Shown one piece after another: positions 7,836-15,934 of a stretch of 25,097 bases of DNA. The stretch's first letter is position 1, and every line of letters begins with the position of its first letter. Source of the stretch: Alphaproteobacteria bacterium (GTDB lineage Bacteria; Pseudomonadota; Alphaproteobacteria; Puniceispirillales; Puniceispirillaceae); contig WTHY01000072.1 in NCBI GenBank assembly GCA_011522945.1, forward strand, positions 1-25,097, given 5' to 3'. Below the pieces are notes generated by a model that made no database searches, was not told where the DNA came from, and saw only the letters and a list, made by a program, of their open reading frames with translations. A program made the translations under genes and the position numbers.

Positions 7836-9599
7836 ATGTATACTCCGCCCATTGATGATATCCGCTTTTGTCTAAATCATGTTGCCGGGCTCTCTGAAAT
7901 AGCCACTTTGCCTGCATTTCAGGATGTGAGTGCGGAACTGGCAGACGCAATTTTGGAAGAAGCTGGTAAATTGGCGGCAGATGTCATTGCGCCTCTGAAT
8001 CATGAAAGTGATAAATCTTCTAGTATTCGTCATGAAGATGGAAGCGTTCAGACGCCAGCTGGCTTCAAAGATGCTTATAAAGCCATGGGCGAAGGGGGTT
8101 GGACCGCTATGGACGCTGAAGAAGCGTGGGGCGGACAAAATATGCCGATGATCCTCAGTGCTGGGGTTAATGAATTGTGGCAATCAGCAAGCTTGAGCTT
8201 CGCGCTTTGTCATCTTTTGACACAAGGACAGATTTACGCCTTGCAAAAATCTGCTTCGGACGCCCAAAAGGCAAAGTTTCTGCCGCCAATGGTGGAAGGG
8301 CGCTGGACAGGCACGATGAATTTGACAGAGCCGCAAGCAGGTACTGATCTTGCAGCTATAAAAACCAAAGCCGTGCCAAATGGCGATCATTATCTTATTT
8401 CCGGCCAGAAAATTTATATCACCTATGGTGAGCATGATATGGCTGAAAATATTATTCATCTGGTTTTGGCAAGGCTGCCTGATGCGCCGGAAGGCGTAAA
8501 AGGCATATCTGTTTTTATTGTCCCAAAATATCTCGTGAATGACGACGGAACGCTAGGCGAACAAAATGACGTAAAATGTCTGTCTATTGAGAAGAAATTA
8601 GGCATTAAGGGATCTCCAACAGCTGTATTGCAATATGGTGAAACTGGCGGTGCTGTCGGGTATCTTGTTGGTGAGGAACATAAAGGTCTCGACATTATGT
8701 TTGGCATGATGAACCATGCGCGCTTTGAGGTTGGTCTTCAGGGATTGGCGATTGCTGAGCGCGGGTACCAGCAAGCTGTTGACTATGCACAGACAAGAAC
8801 ACAAGGTACACCGTTAGAGCGTCCACCAAAGACGCCAATTGCCCATCATCCAGATGTGTTGCGATTATTATCTATTATGCGCTCTGAGATTGAAGCGATG
8901 CGCGCCTTGGTACTTGTAGGGGGAGCAGCTTTAGATAGAAGCCATCATGCGTCTGCTGAACAGGCTGCTGCAGAAGATAGGCGTGCGTCACTACTAATTC
9001 CAATTATTAAGGGATGGTTGACCGAACGATCTGTGATGCTGACGTCAGATGCTGTTCAGGTGCATGGTGGTATGGGCTTTATAGAAGAAACAGGCGCAGC
9101 TCAGCATTATCGTGACTCTCGCATCTTACCAATTTACGAAGGGACTACAGCAATTCAGGCAAATGATCTGGTATTTCGAAAAACCCTGCGAGATGGCGGT
9201 GCTGGCATTGAGGCCTTGTTGGCAGAAATTCGCCAGGATATGTCTGATATTGATGCCTGCTGGGCTGAACCAGTCTTGCAAGCTGCTAATTCAGCCGAAC
9301 ATAGTCTGAAACAGCTATTAGCGATGGCGAATAACAGTCGTAGCGCTGCTGTAAATGGCGTGGACTGGCTTATGCAGCTTGGTACCTTATGTGGTGGCTG
9401 GATGATGGCGAAATCAGCGCAAGCTGCCAAGACATTATCTGATGCGGGCGAGGGGAATCCAGAATTTCTAAAGGCAAAACTCGTTACAGCCAGCATATAT
9501 ATGCAGCAGGTCCTTCCACGTGTTGGCACATATGCCGCACAAATTGGCTGCCATGATAATGCTGTTCTGCATATGGAGCCGGATTGGTTAAGACGCTAG
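7836..9599 (+). CDS. dmdC: Acyl-CoA dehydrogenase of DmdC type (3-methylmercaptopropionyl-CoA dehydrogenase)
   Basis: A 587-residue FAD enzyme, much longer than the roughly 380-residue classic acyl-CoA dehydrogenases, because it has an N-terminal extension and an extra C-terminal helical domain (about 465-587) as in DmdC. 'TGTMNLTEPQAGTDLA' (158-173) and 'ISGQKIYIT' (188-196) are the flavin/substrate motifs. 'VQVHGGMGFIEE' (408-419) binds FAD. 'LPIYEGTTAIQAND' contains Glu435, the general-base position in this branch. DmdC oxidises methylmercaptopropionyl-CoA to methylthioacryloyl-CoA, step three of DMSP demethylation. AGGA sits 6 bases before the ATG. The same branch also contains medium/long-chain acyl-CoA dehydrogenases, so the DmdC name leans on length, Glu435 and the dmdA/dmdB genes about 6-9 kb away. 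Confidence 0.72.
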   Translation: MYTPPIDDIRFCLNHVAGLSEIATLPAFQDVSAELADAILEEAGKLAADVIAPLNHESDKSSSIRHEDGSVQTPAGFKDAYKAMGEGGWTAMDAEEAWGGQNMPMILSAGVNELWQSASLSFALCHLLTQGQIYALQKSASDAQKAKFLPPMVEGRWTGTMNLTEPQAGTDLAAIKTKAVPNGDHYLISGQKIYITYGEHDMAENIIHLVLARLPDAPEGVKGISVFIVPKYLVNDDGTLGEQNDVKCLSIEKKLGIKGSPTAVLQYGETGGAVGYLVGEEHKGLDIMFGMMNHARFEVGLQGLAIAERGYQQAVDYAQTRTQGTPLERPPKTPIAHHPDVLRLLSIMRSEIEAMRALVLVGGAALDRSHHASAEQAAAEDRRASLLIPIIKGWLTERSVMLTSDAVQVHGGMGFIEETGAAQHYRDSRILPIYEGTTAIQANDLVFRKTLRDGGAGIEALLAEIRQDMSDIDACWAEPVLQAANSAEHSLKQLLAMANNSRSAAVNGVDWLMQLGTLCGGWMMAKSAQAAKTLSDAGEGNPEFLKAKLVTASIYMQQVLPRVGTYAAQIGCHDNAVLHMEPDWLRR

Positions 9600-9643
9600 G
9601 GTATCCTCTAGGTCACATATTCTAACCCTACTTTCCAATGCTT

Positions 9644-9669
9644 AGTCTCTGAGTAATGTGTCAGAGGCT
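9644..9669 (+). terminator. Hairpin downstream of dmdC-like gene
   Basis: AGTCTCTGA pairs with TCAGAGGCT (one G-U) around an 8-base loop, 44 bp after the stop, followed by TCTTGT. A plausible intrinsic terminator with a weak T-tract, placed between convergent genes. Confidence 0.5.
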
Positions 9670-9703
9670 TCTTGTGATATGTACCGCTATAAATCCTCAC
9701 TCA

Positions 9704-9732
9704 AGGCAGACAAAACCACCTGAGGCAGACAA
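9704..9732. repeat. 10-bp direct repeat, 19-bp period
   Basis: AGGCAGACAA occurs at 9704-9713 and exactly again at 9723-9732 in the 270-bp gap between two convergent genes. The rest of this gap shows no gene. Confidence 0.6.
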
Positions 9733-9869
9733 GATCAAAGCGCAGGGACGGTATTGGACAGGTTTACTGTATCTGTTTTATTGGCACTAGTCTGAAGAAA
9801 CACTGTGAGACAATAACAATCGAGTCATTGTGGGTTCAGTCTGCATTGGATATCTATAAAACCGGTATT

Positions 9870-11051
9870 TTACACCTGTATATCAATAATTACACTGATA
9901 CCTTGGCCGCCACCTATACACATAGTTGCCATGCCATAGCGGGCGCCGCGGCGATGCAACTCATGTACCAGTTTCGTCATGATGATTGCACCAGTAGCAC
10001 CTACCGGATGTCCAAGTGCGATAGCACCGCCATTTACATTCACAATATCAGATGGGAGGTCTAAAGTTTTTGAAACGGCGCAAGCTTGAGCCGCAAAAGC
10101 CTCGTTGCTCTCAACCAAATCTAAGTCAGAAACGGACATACCAGCCCGTTCTAGCGCCATTTTACTGGCTGGCACAGGTCCCATACCCATAATGCGTGCT
10201 GGGACACCACCAAAGCCATAAGAAATGATTTTTGCAAGGGGCTTTTGACTGGAAGTCATGGCAGAGTCTTTATTCGCCAAAACCAACATGGCGCTACCAT
10301 CATTGATGCCAGACGCATTGCCTGCTGTGACGCACCCATCTTTTTGGAAAACAGCGCGCAAGCCAGACAGGGACTCTGCAGTTGTGTCAGGCCTGATATA
10401 TTCATCTGTGTCAAAGGTAATCATCTTGCGTCTATCTCGAAGCTCTAACGCGGTGATTTGATCTTTGAAATAGCCCTCAGCCTGTGCATGCGCAGCACGG
10501 CGCTGGGATTCTGCGGCAAAGGCATCCATGTCATCGCGACTTACTTCAAACTCATCAGCTACATTTTCAGCTGTAATGCCCATATGCCCAATGCCAAATG
10601 GGTCATGTAAGGCACCAAGCATCATGTCATAGGATTTGCTATCTCCCATGCGGGCACCCCAGCGCTGATCTGGATTGAGATAGCCACCACGGCTCATAAC
10701 CTCAACACCGCCTGCAAGGGCAGCATCTGTATCTTGAAGCTGTATCAGTTGGGTTGCGCTTACTATGGCTTGCAGGCCACTACCGCAAAGCCGATTTACC
10801 TGAAAGGCAGGACTACTCTCTGGCAGGCCTGCAGATACAGAAATGACTCGTGGCGAATACATATCACGTGGCTCTGTGTGAATAACATGGCCGATTGCCG
10901 CATGCCCGATTGCACCGGCGTCCAGTCCTGATTGGGAAATTGCGGATTTGGCAATATCTGTACCTAGCTCTGTCGGTGGCGTGTTTTTTAAGCTGCCGCC
11001 AAAGCTCCCAATTGCAGAGCGTGTTGCTGAGAGAATATACACATCAGTCAT
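9870..11051 (-). CDS. Acetyl-CoA C-acyltransferase (thiolase)
   Basis: A 393-residue thiolase that condenses two acyl-CoAs or cleaves a 3-ketoacyl-CoA. All catalytic elements are present: nucleophile Cys89 in NRLCGSGLQA, 'VESNEAFAAQA', His348 in LGHPVGATG and Cys378 in MCIGGGQG. The insert around 'RWGARMGDSKSYDMM' and 'HMGITAENVA' resembles the biosynthetic/BktB-AtoB side of the family more than the long-chain FadA side, with modest certainty. I chose ATG 11051, with GAGG nine bases upstream, over GTG 11066. It lies convergent to dmdC and divergent from metY, so it has its own promoter. Likely roles are beta-oxidation, acetoacetyl-CoA or PHB metabolism. It could act with the FadN-like enzyme encoded 2.4 kb away. 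Confidence 0.92.
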   Translation of the reverse strand: MTDVYILSATRSAIGSFGGSLKNTPPTELGTDIAKSAISQSGLDAGAIGHAAIGHVIHTEPRDMYSPRVISVSAGLPESSPAFQVNRLCGSGLQAIVSATQLIQLQDTDAALAGGVEVMSRGGYLNPDQRWGARMGDSKSYDMMLGALHDPFGIGHMGITAENVADEFEVSRDDMDAFAAESQRRAAHAQAEGYFKDQITALELRDRRKMITFDTDEYIRPDTTAESLSGLRAVFQKDGCVTAGNASGINDGSAMLVLANKDSAMTSSQKPLAKIISYGFGGVPARIMGMGPVPASKMALERAGMSVSDLDLVESNEAFAAQACAVSKTLDLPSDIVNVNGGAIALGHPVGATGAIIMTKLVHELHRRGARYGMATMCIGGGQGISVIIDIQV

Positions 11052-11214
11052 AGAACCAGGCCTCACAGAAATATCAGTTTGCGGCCAAAGACTACCATAT
11101 TCACCCTAAAAATGTAGAACCTAATATGCTTTTGCTATCGCTTTTCTTAGCTGGGCATGTCGCATCATCTACATATTTTGGGTCATTGGTTAGATTTTAG
11201 CGTCTTAACGCGCT

Positions 11215-11244
11215 TTGCCTTATCTTTTACTATCGCTATATAAG
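11215..11244 (+). promoter_or_regulatory. Candidate sigma70-type promoter for the metY operon
   Basis: TTGCCT at 11215-11220 and TATATA/TATAAG at 11237-11244, spaced 16 or 18 bases. This would start transcription near 11250 and leave a leader of about 75 nt that holds the hairpin described at 11268-11310. Hexamer match only. Confidence 0.4.
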
Positions 11245-11267
11245 TAGAAAATCTTGTAGAAGGTAGA

Positions 11268-11310
11268 AGCGCAGGAAGCTGGTTTCCCGAATGAAACAAA
11301 ACTATGCGCT
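11268..11310 (+). promoter_or_regulatory. Structured 5' leader of metY with two competing hairpins
   Basis: AGCGCA (11268-11273) pairs with TGCGCT (11305-11310). Inside are two alternatives that share the same TTTC bases: GGAA(11274-11277)/TTCC(11284-11287), and GTTTC(11282-11286)/GAAAC(11293-11297). The element ends 5 bases before the GGAG site of metY. I do not recognise a known riboswitch consensus; the stems are short enough that chance cannot be excluded. Confidence 0.3.
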
Positions 11311-11315
11311 ATGAC

Positions 11316-11319
11316 GGAG
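11316..11319 (+). promoter_or_regulatory. Shine-Dalgarno deciding the metY start
   Basis: GGAG six bases before ATG 11326. The earlier in-frame ATG at 11311 has no comparable site. Confidence 0.55.
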
Positions 11320-11325
11320 AGTGCG

Positions 11326-12624
11326 ATGAGCAATGATTATAATTTCGACACGCTGAGCTTACATGCAGGCCATATGCCTGATGAGCGGCATGGCTCTCGT
11401 GCGGTGCCAATTCATCAAACAACTTCCTATGTATTTAAAGATACACGTCATGCAGCTGCCCTGTATAATATGGAAGTTGGTGGGCATCTTTATACACGCA
11501 TTTCCAACCCAACAATTGCTGTTCTAGAACAAAGGTTGGCTGCTTTAGAAGGTGCGGTAGCCTCAACAGCGACGAGTTCAGGTATGGCGGCCCTGCATGC
11601 AGCCCTAACAACTATTTGCTCTGCAGGTGACCATATCGTAGCTACAGCACAGCTTTACGGTGCGAATATCAATTTGCTGCAATATACATTTCCACGCTTT
11701 GGCATTACGACAAGCTTTGTAGATACGAATGATCCTGCTGCTATTGCTGCAGCAATCCAGCCAAATACAAAAGTAATCTTTGGAGAAGTCGTCGGCAATC
11801 CCGGCCTTGATGTGCTGGATGTAAAACGTGTCGCCGATATTGCGCATGAAGCTGGCATTCCGCTGATGTTGGATTGCACATTTAACACGCCTTATCTTTT
11901 AAAACCGCTTGAGTTGGGTGCGAACATTATCATCCATTCTCTGACAAAATGGATAGGCGGACATGGGGTTGCTATTGGCGGTGCTGTCATGGATGGTGGG
12001 AATTTTGACTGGGGACAAAATGATAAATTCCCGACGATTGCCGAGCCTCATTATTCCATGAATAACATCAATTTTTATGAAGAGTTCGGACCAGCTGCTT
12101 TTACCGCAAAATTACGGGCAGAAGCTATGTATAATTTTGGTCCAACGCTCTCGCCTACAAATGCTTTTCATTTGTTGCAAGGTCTTGAGACGCTGCCTTT
12201 GCGGATGGATAAACATATTGCAAATACGAATGCTATGTTGGCCTTTTTAACGGAGCATGACTCTGTAGCCTGGGTTAGGCACCCGCATTTGCCAGATCAT
12301 CCTAGCCATGAATTGGCAAAATCTATGATGCCAAAAGGCGCTGGGTCTATAATTACCTTCGGTGTGAAAGGGGGACGTGATGCTGGCCGTGCATTTATCG
12401 AGTCAGTCAAGCTTGCGTCGCATCTGGCAAATGTTGGTGATGCAAAAACATTAGTGATACACCCTGCCAGCACGACCCATAGTCATATTGATGCAGAGGC
12501 GATGAAAGCTGGCGGCCTGACAGATGACATGATCCGCCTTTCTGTTGGTCTTGAAGATATTGACGATTTGAAGGCTGATTTCCATCAGGCCTTCCGGGCT
12601 GCGGCAAAAGCTGTCAGCGGCTGA
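11326..12624 (+). CDS. metY: O-acetylhomoserine aminocarboxypropyltransferase / sulfhydrylase
   Basis: A 432-residue PLP enzyme of the Cys/Met-metabolism family. It joins O-acetylhomoserine with sulfide to give homocysteine, or with methanethiol to give methionine directly. The N-terminus 'ETLxLHAG'-like 'DTLSLHAGHMPDERHGSRAV' and 'PIHQTTSYVF' are typical of MetY. 'YTRISNPTIAVLEQRLAALEG' (57-77) binds phosphate, 'VGNPGLDVLDV' and 'DCTFNTPYL' line the PLP ring, and Lys208 in HSLTKWIGGHG forms the Schiff base. The MetY-type length (about 430, against about 390 for MetB/MetZ) includes the usual insertion before the C-terminal domain. It heads a three-gene operon (next gene 21 bp downstream). Beside DMSP demethylation genes it could assimilate the methanethiol they release; that role is inferred. 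Confidence 0.9.
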   Translation: MSNDYNFDTLSLHAGHMPDERHGSRAVPIHQTTSYVFKDTRHAAALYNMEVGGHLYTRISNPTIAVLEQRLAALEGAVASTATSSGMAALHAALTTICSAGDHIVATAQLYGANINLLQYTFPRFGITTSFVDTNDPAAIAAAIQPNTKVIFGEVVGNPGLDVLDVKRVADIAHEAGIPLMLDCTFNTPYLLKPLELGANIIIHSLTKWIGGHGVAIGGAVMDGGNFDWGQNDKFPTIAEPHYSMNNINFYEEFGPAAFTAKLRAEAMYNFGPTLSPTNAFHLLQGLETLPLRMDKHIANTNAMLAFLTEHDSVAWVRHPHLPDHPSHELAKSMMPKGAGSIITFGVKGGRDAGRAFIESVKLASHLANVGDAKTLVIHPASTTHSHIDAEAMKAGGLTDDMIRLSVGLEDIDDLKADFHQAFRAAAKAVSG

Positions 12625-12633
12625 TCTATCGCT

Positions 12634-12638
12634 AGGAG
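12634..12638 (+). promoter_or_regulatory. Shine-Dalgarno of the alpha/beta hydrolase gene
   Basis: AGGAG seven bases before ATG 12646. The adjacent GTG at 12643 would be only four bases away, so ATG is preferred. Confidence 0.6.
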
Positions 12639-12645
12639 TTGAGTG

Positions 12646-13440
12646 ATGAAACTAGAGTTAGACGGGCATGAAGTTTATGCCTCAAATGGTGGCCGTGAGT
12701 TCGATCCAGAAGGTCATGTGGTTGTGCTTTTACATGGGTCTGGTCAAAGCCATTTAAGCTGGGTTTTACAAGGGCGGTATCTAGCCTATGATGGATACAG
12801 CGTACTGGCGCCTGACTTTCCAGGGCATGGCTTATCAGCTGGTGCGCCACTCACGTCTATCGAAGACATGGCTGACTGGCTATGCAGGGTGCTAGATGCT
12901 CTGGATGTGAAGACAGCATCAGTAGTCGGCCACTCTCAAGGTGTTCTTGTGGCCTTATCTGCTGTTGCTCGACATCCAAATAGATTCCGTAAAATGGCGC
13001 TTATTGCAGGTGCAGTTTCTATACCTGTGAATGAAGCACTTGTGAAAGATTCGGAAGTTGCTCTAAAAAGCGCCATTGAAAATATGACAAGTTGGGGTCA
13101 TGGTCAGATTGCGCAGATGCATGATCATAGCCAGCCAGGACATTCCTTTTTATTTTATGGCCGCCAAATAATGGCAGCCAATAACAGGCAGGCCCTGTAT
13201 GCAGACTTCACAGCTTGTAATGGATATAAAGCTGGTGCTGAGGATGCTGCCAAGGCTGAGCTTCCATCTTTGGTCATTCTTGCGGAAAAAGACCGGATGA
13301 CACCGAAAAAATTTGGCTATGCTATGGCAGATGCTCTCACAAACGCCTCTGTTGTCGAGGTGGCTGGAGCTGGCCATATGCTGCCAGCTGAGGCGCCTGA
13401 AATTGTTAATGCAGAGCTAGTGGCTTTTTTAAGCGCTTAG
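12646..13440 (+). CDS. Alpha/beta hydrolase, substrate unknown
   Basis: A 264-residue soluble serine hydrolase. The oxyanion motif 'LLHGSGQSHLSW' (28-39) is followed by 'LAPDFPGHGLS', the nucleophile elbow Ser97 in GHSQG, Asp216 in 'LAEKDRMTP' and His244 in 'GAGHMLP', so the triad is complete. No signal peptide is visible. It is too short and lacks the features of MetX homoserine acetyltransferase. The family covers esterases, C-C hydrolases and thioesterases, and sequence alone cannot choose. It sits 21 bp after metY and 18 bp before a hydroxyacyl-CoA dehydrogenase/hydratase gene. This suggests work on a CoA-ester or thioester intermediate of the same pathway, which is inference. Confidence 0.85.
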   Translation: MKLELDGHEVYASNGGREFDPEGHVVVLLHGSGQSHLSWVLQGRYLAYDGYSVLAPDFPGHGLSAGAPLTSIEDMADWLCRVLDALDVKTASVVGHSQGVLVALSAVARHPNRFRKMALIAGAVSIPVNEALVKDSEVALKSAIENMTSWGHGQIAQMHDHSQPGHSFLFYGRQIMAANNRQALYADFTACNGYKAGAEDAAKAELPSLVILAEKDRMTPKKFGYAMADALTNASVVEVAGAGHMLPAEAPEIVNAELVAFLSA

Positions 13441-13458
13441 ACTAAGGGTATCATACAT

Positions 13459-15771
13459 ATGTTTAAAAATATTGCCGTCATTGGCGCTGGCACAATGGGT
13501 GCTGGTATTGCAGCACAGATTGCAAATGCTGGGCATGAGGTTTTACTACTCGATTTGCCTGCACGCGAAGCTAGTGCAAAGACACCTGCCGAGATGGCAA
13601 TAGAGCGCCTGATTGCATCTGATCCCCCACAGCTCATGCATAAGAAAAACAGCACCCTTATCAAAACAGGTACGATTGAAGATGATTTTGATAAGCTGGC
13701 GGCATGTGATTGGATTATTGAGGCTGTCATTGAAAGATTACCAATCAAGAAAGACCTTTATAAAAAATTAGATGCGGTAATCTCATCTGATTGTGTCGTG
13801 TCCTCAAATACCTCCACTATTCCAATCAGCCTTCTAGTTGAGGATATGCCAGAGGCGTTTCAAAAACGTTTTGCAATCACGCATTATTTCAACCCCGTCC
13901 GGTTTATGCGCCTTTTGGAGTTAGTGCGTGGTACCAAAACAGATGATGCTGTTATGGATCGTCTGGCTGTGTTTAACGAGACAGTCCTAGGAAAGGGCGT
14001 CGTGAAATGTCATGACACGCCTGGTTTCTTGGGGAATCGTGTTGGTGTTTATGCGCTTCAGGTTGCGCTTTATGAAGCCTTAAATCGTGGCATCGCTATT
14101 GAAGATGCAGATGCATTATTTGGTCGACCCATGGGTATTCCAAAAACTGGCGTATTTGGTCTGTATGATTTAATCGGCATAGATTTGATGAAAGATGTTG
14201 TGGCCTCGCTAAAGACAATTTTACCTGAGGGTGATGCCTTTCATGCTGTCGGCGAAATGCCTGAGCTGGTGAATCAGATGATTGCTGATGGATATACTGG
14301 AGAGAAGGGCAAAGGCGGCTTTTACCGTGAAAGCACGACTGGGCGTGAGACACGTATCGTGGAAGCGCATGCAGATGGGCTATCTTGGCGCCCATTTGAA
14401 CGGGTTCTGCCAGATTTAGCTTTGGAAGCTGCTGATGCCCTGGCCTCTCAAGATGAACCGCTTTTGCCGCTCTTAAACGATCAGACAGAATTAGGGCAGT
14501 TTTCAAGAGCCGTATTAGCGAAAATATTTTGCTACGCAGCAAGCCTCATTCCCCAAATTACAACATCGCCTCAAGATATTGATGACGCTATGAAGCTCGG
14601 TTTTAACTGGGTGCGTGGTCCGTTCGAGATGATGGACGCGATTGGCTTCGATAAAATGGCGGATATGGCTGCTGAAGCTGGTATTGCTTTGCCAGAGCAG
14701 CTGCAAGCCGGTGGTGATTTCTACCGTGTTAGTGGCGCCACACTGGAAGTGCGTGATCATGCATCCGGATATCAGCCTGTATCCCTGCCAGAGGGGGCAT
14801 TCCGTCTGCAAATGGCGCGCAGAACCATGGTGCCAATACAATCAAATCAAGCAGCAAGCCTTTATGCGCTAGATGGGGATTTGCGTCTCGTCGAGTTTCA
14901 TTCTAAAGCAAATGCACTAACAGGCGAGTCTATGGAGATCGTTGCTGCAGCTGCTTCTGACCATGGAAAAGGTGTCATTATCCATAATGATGCACAGCAT
15001 TTTTCAGCAGGCGTTGATTTAAATCGGTTCAGAGCCTTTATTGAGGCTGGCGATTGGCAGGCGATGGATGCGTTTCTAGCAGATTTTCAGCAGGCTGTTC
15101 GTGCACTCAAATATGCACCAGTACCTGTTATTGGGGCACCATCTGGCTTGTCGCTGGGCGGTAGTTTCGAGGTGTTGCTGCATTGTGATGCTATCGTTGC
15201 ACATACCAACTCAACACTTGGCTTGGTTGAGTCTGGTGTGGGGCTATTACCATCTGGGGGCGGCGTTAAGGAAACTTTCATGCGCTGGTTCCAAGAGACA
15301 GGGGATTGGGATGAGGCTGCATGGAAGTGCTGGATGCAGATAGGATATGGCCTGACAGGCACATCTCCACAATTATCAACACGCTATCAATATTTCCGTC
15401 CGCAAGTTGATGGTACGGTAATGAATAAGGATCATCTCATCGCTGCGGCCACAAAAATGATGTCTGGTTTAGCAGATGGCTATACCGCACCGACAGAACC
15501 GGCATTTAGGCTTGGGAATCATGATTTGCTTGCAAAGATGGATGCGTTTATGCGCGCAGGTGTTGAACGCGGTGATTTCACGCCGCATAACCGCACGGTA
15601 GCCATGGCTATTGGCTCTGTGGTTGTTGCGGGTGCGGATGAGAGCAGGGATGTTAGCGAGCAAGATTTGTATGATCGTGAGCGTAAATTCTTCCTTGAGC
15701 TTGCTAAGACACAAAATACACATGACCGTATTGTCGGCATGCTTGATTTTGGGGATGTGCCACAAAATTAA
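13459..15771 (+). CDS. FadN-like 3-hydroxyacyl-CoA dehydrogenase / enoyl-CoA hydratase fusion
   Basis: A 770-residue bifunctional enzyme in FadN order (dehydrogenase first, hydratase last), opposite to FadB/FadJ. Residues 1-180 form the NAD domain with GAGTMG at 9-14, the 'SSNTST' loop (115-120), catalytic His142 in THYFNPVRFM and its partner Glu154. 'DTPGFLGNRV' (186-195) begins the first helical C-terminal domain and a second follows to about 400. Residues 465-700 are a crotonase domain: 'HFSAGVDLNRF' (514-524) forms the oxyanion hole, and both hydratase glutamates are present, Glu571 in 'LGGSFEVLLHCD' and Glu591 in 'LGLVESGVGLLP'. It is the last gene of the metY operon. The established family role is beta-oxidation. 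The intact hydratase half makes it a candidate for hydrating methylthioacryloyl-CoA here, which is speculative. Confidence 0.9.
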   Translation: MFKNIAVIGAGTMGAGIAAQIANAGHEVLLLDLPAREASAKTPAEMAIERLIASDPPQLMHKKNSTLIKTGTIEDDFDKLAACDWIIEAVIERLPIKKDLYKKLDAVISSDCVVSSNTSTIPISLLVEDMPEAFQKRFAITHYFNPVRFMRLLELVRGTKTDDAVMDRLAVFNETVLGKGVVKCHDTPGFLGNRVGVYALQVALYEALNRGIAIEDADALFGRPMGIPKTGVFGLYDLIGIDLMKDVVASLKTILPEGDAFHAVGEMPELVNQMIADGYTGEKGKGGFYRESTTGRETRIVEAHADGLSWRPFERVLPDLALEAADALASQDEPLLPLLNDQTELGQFSRAVLAKIFCYAASLIPQITTSPQDIDDAMKLGFNWVRGPFEMMDAIGFDKMADMAAEAGIALPEQLQAGGDFYRVSGATLEVRDHASGYQPVSLPEGAFRLQMARRTMVPIQSNQAASLYALDGDLRLVEFHSKANALTGESMEIVAAAASDHGKGVIIHNDAQHFSAGVDLNRFRAFIEAGDWQAMDAFLADFQQAVRALKYAPVPVIGAPSGLSLGGSFEVLLHCDAIVAHTNSTLGLVESGVGLLPSGGGVKETFMRWFQETGDWDEAAWKCWMQIGYGLTGTSPQLSTRYQYFRPQVDGTVMNKDHLIAAATKMMSGLADGYTAPTEPAFRLGNHDLLAKMDAFMRAGVERGDFTPHNRTVAMAIGSVVVAGADESRDVSEQDLYDRERKFFLELAKTQNTHDRIVGMLDFGDVPQN

Positions 15772-15786
15772 TAGCTAGGTTGCCAT

Positions 15787-15823
15787 AAGCCTGATGTGAA
15801 AGCCGTGCTCATTCATTAGGCTT
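15787..15823. terminator. Hairpin between convergent operons
   Basis: AAGCCTGATG pairs with CATTAGGCTT (one G-U) over a 17-base loop, 15 bp after the FadN-like stop and about 110 bp beyond the dmdB stop from the other side. No T-run follows. Likely a terminator or 3' end-protecting structure. Confidence 0.4.
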
Positions 15824-15934
15824 CACCTCAGACTTTAGGATTGGGATAACACTAAGTCTAAACGCACCAGATATGATCTCAGGATGCGAGCTCTCGGTTA
15901 GTCTTTAGAGATATCACGACTTTGTGGTTTTGGT

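Noticed and set aside
11052..11325. Known SAM-II or SAM-V riboswitch upstream of metY
   Set aside because: I looked for the conserved pseudoknot pattern and could not match it by eye; only the unassigned hairpins remain.
12646..13440. MetX homoserine O-acetyltransferase as the partner of metY
   Set aside because: The protein is about 100 residues too short and lacks MetX signature stretches; it is a generic alpha/beta hydrolase.
14096..14542. A 148-codon leftward ORF inside the FadN-like gene
   Set aside because: It lies fully opposite a well-supported conserved coding region and its translation matches nothing I recognise.
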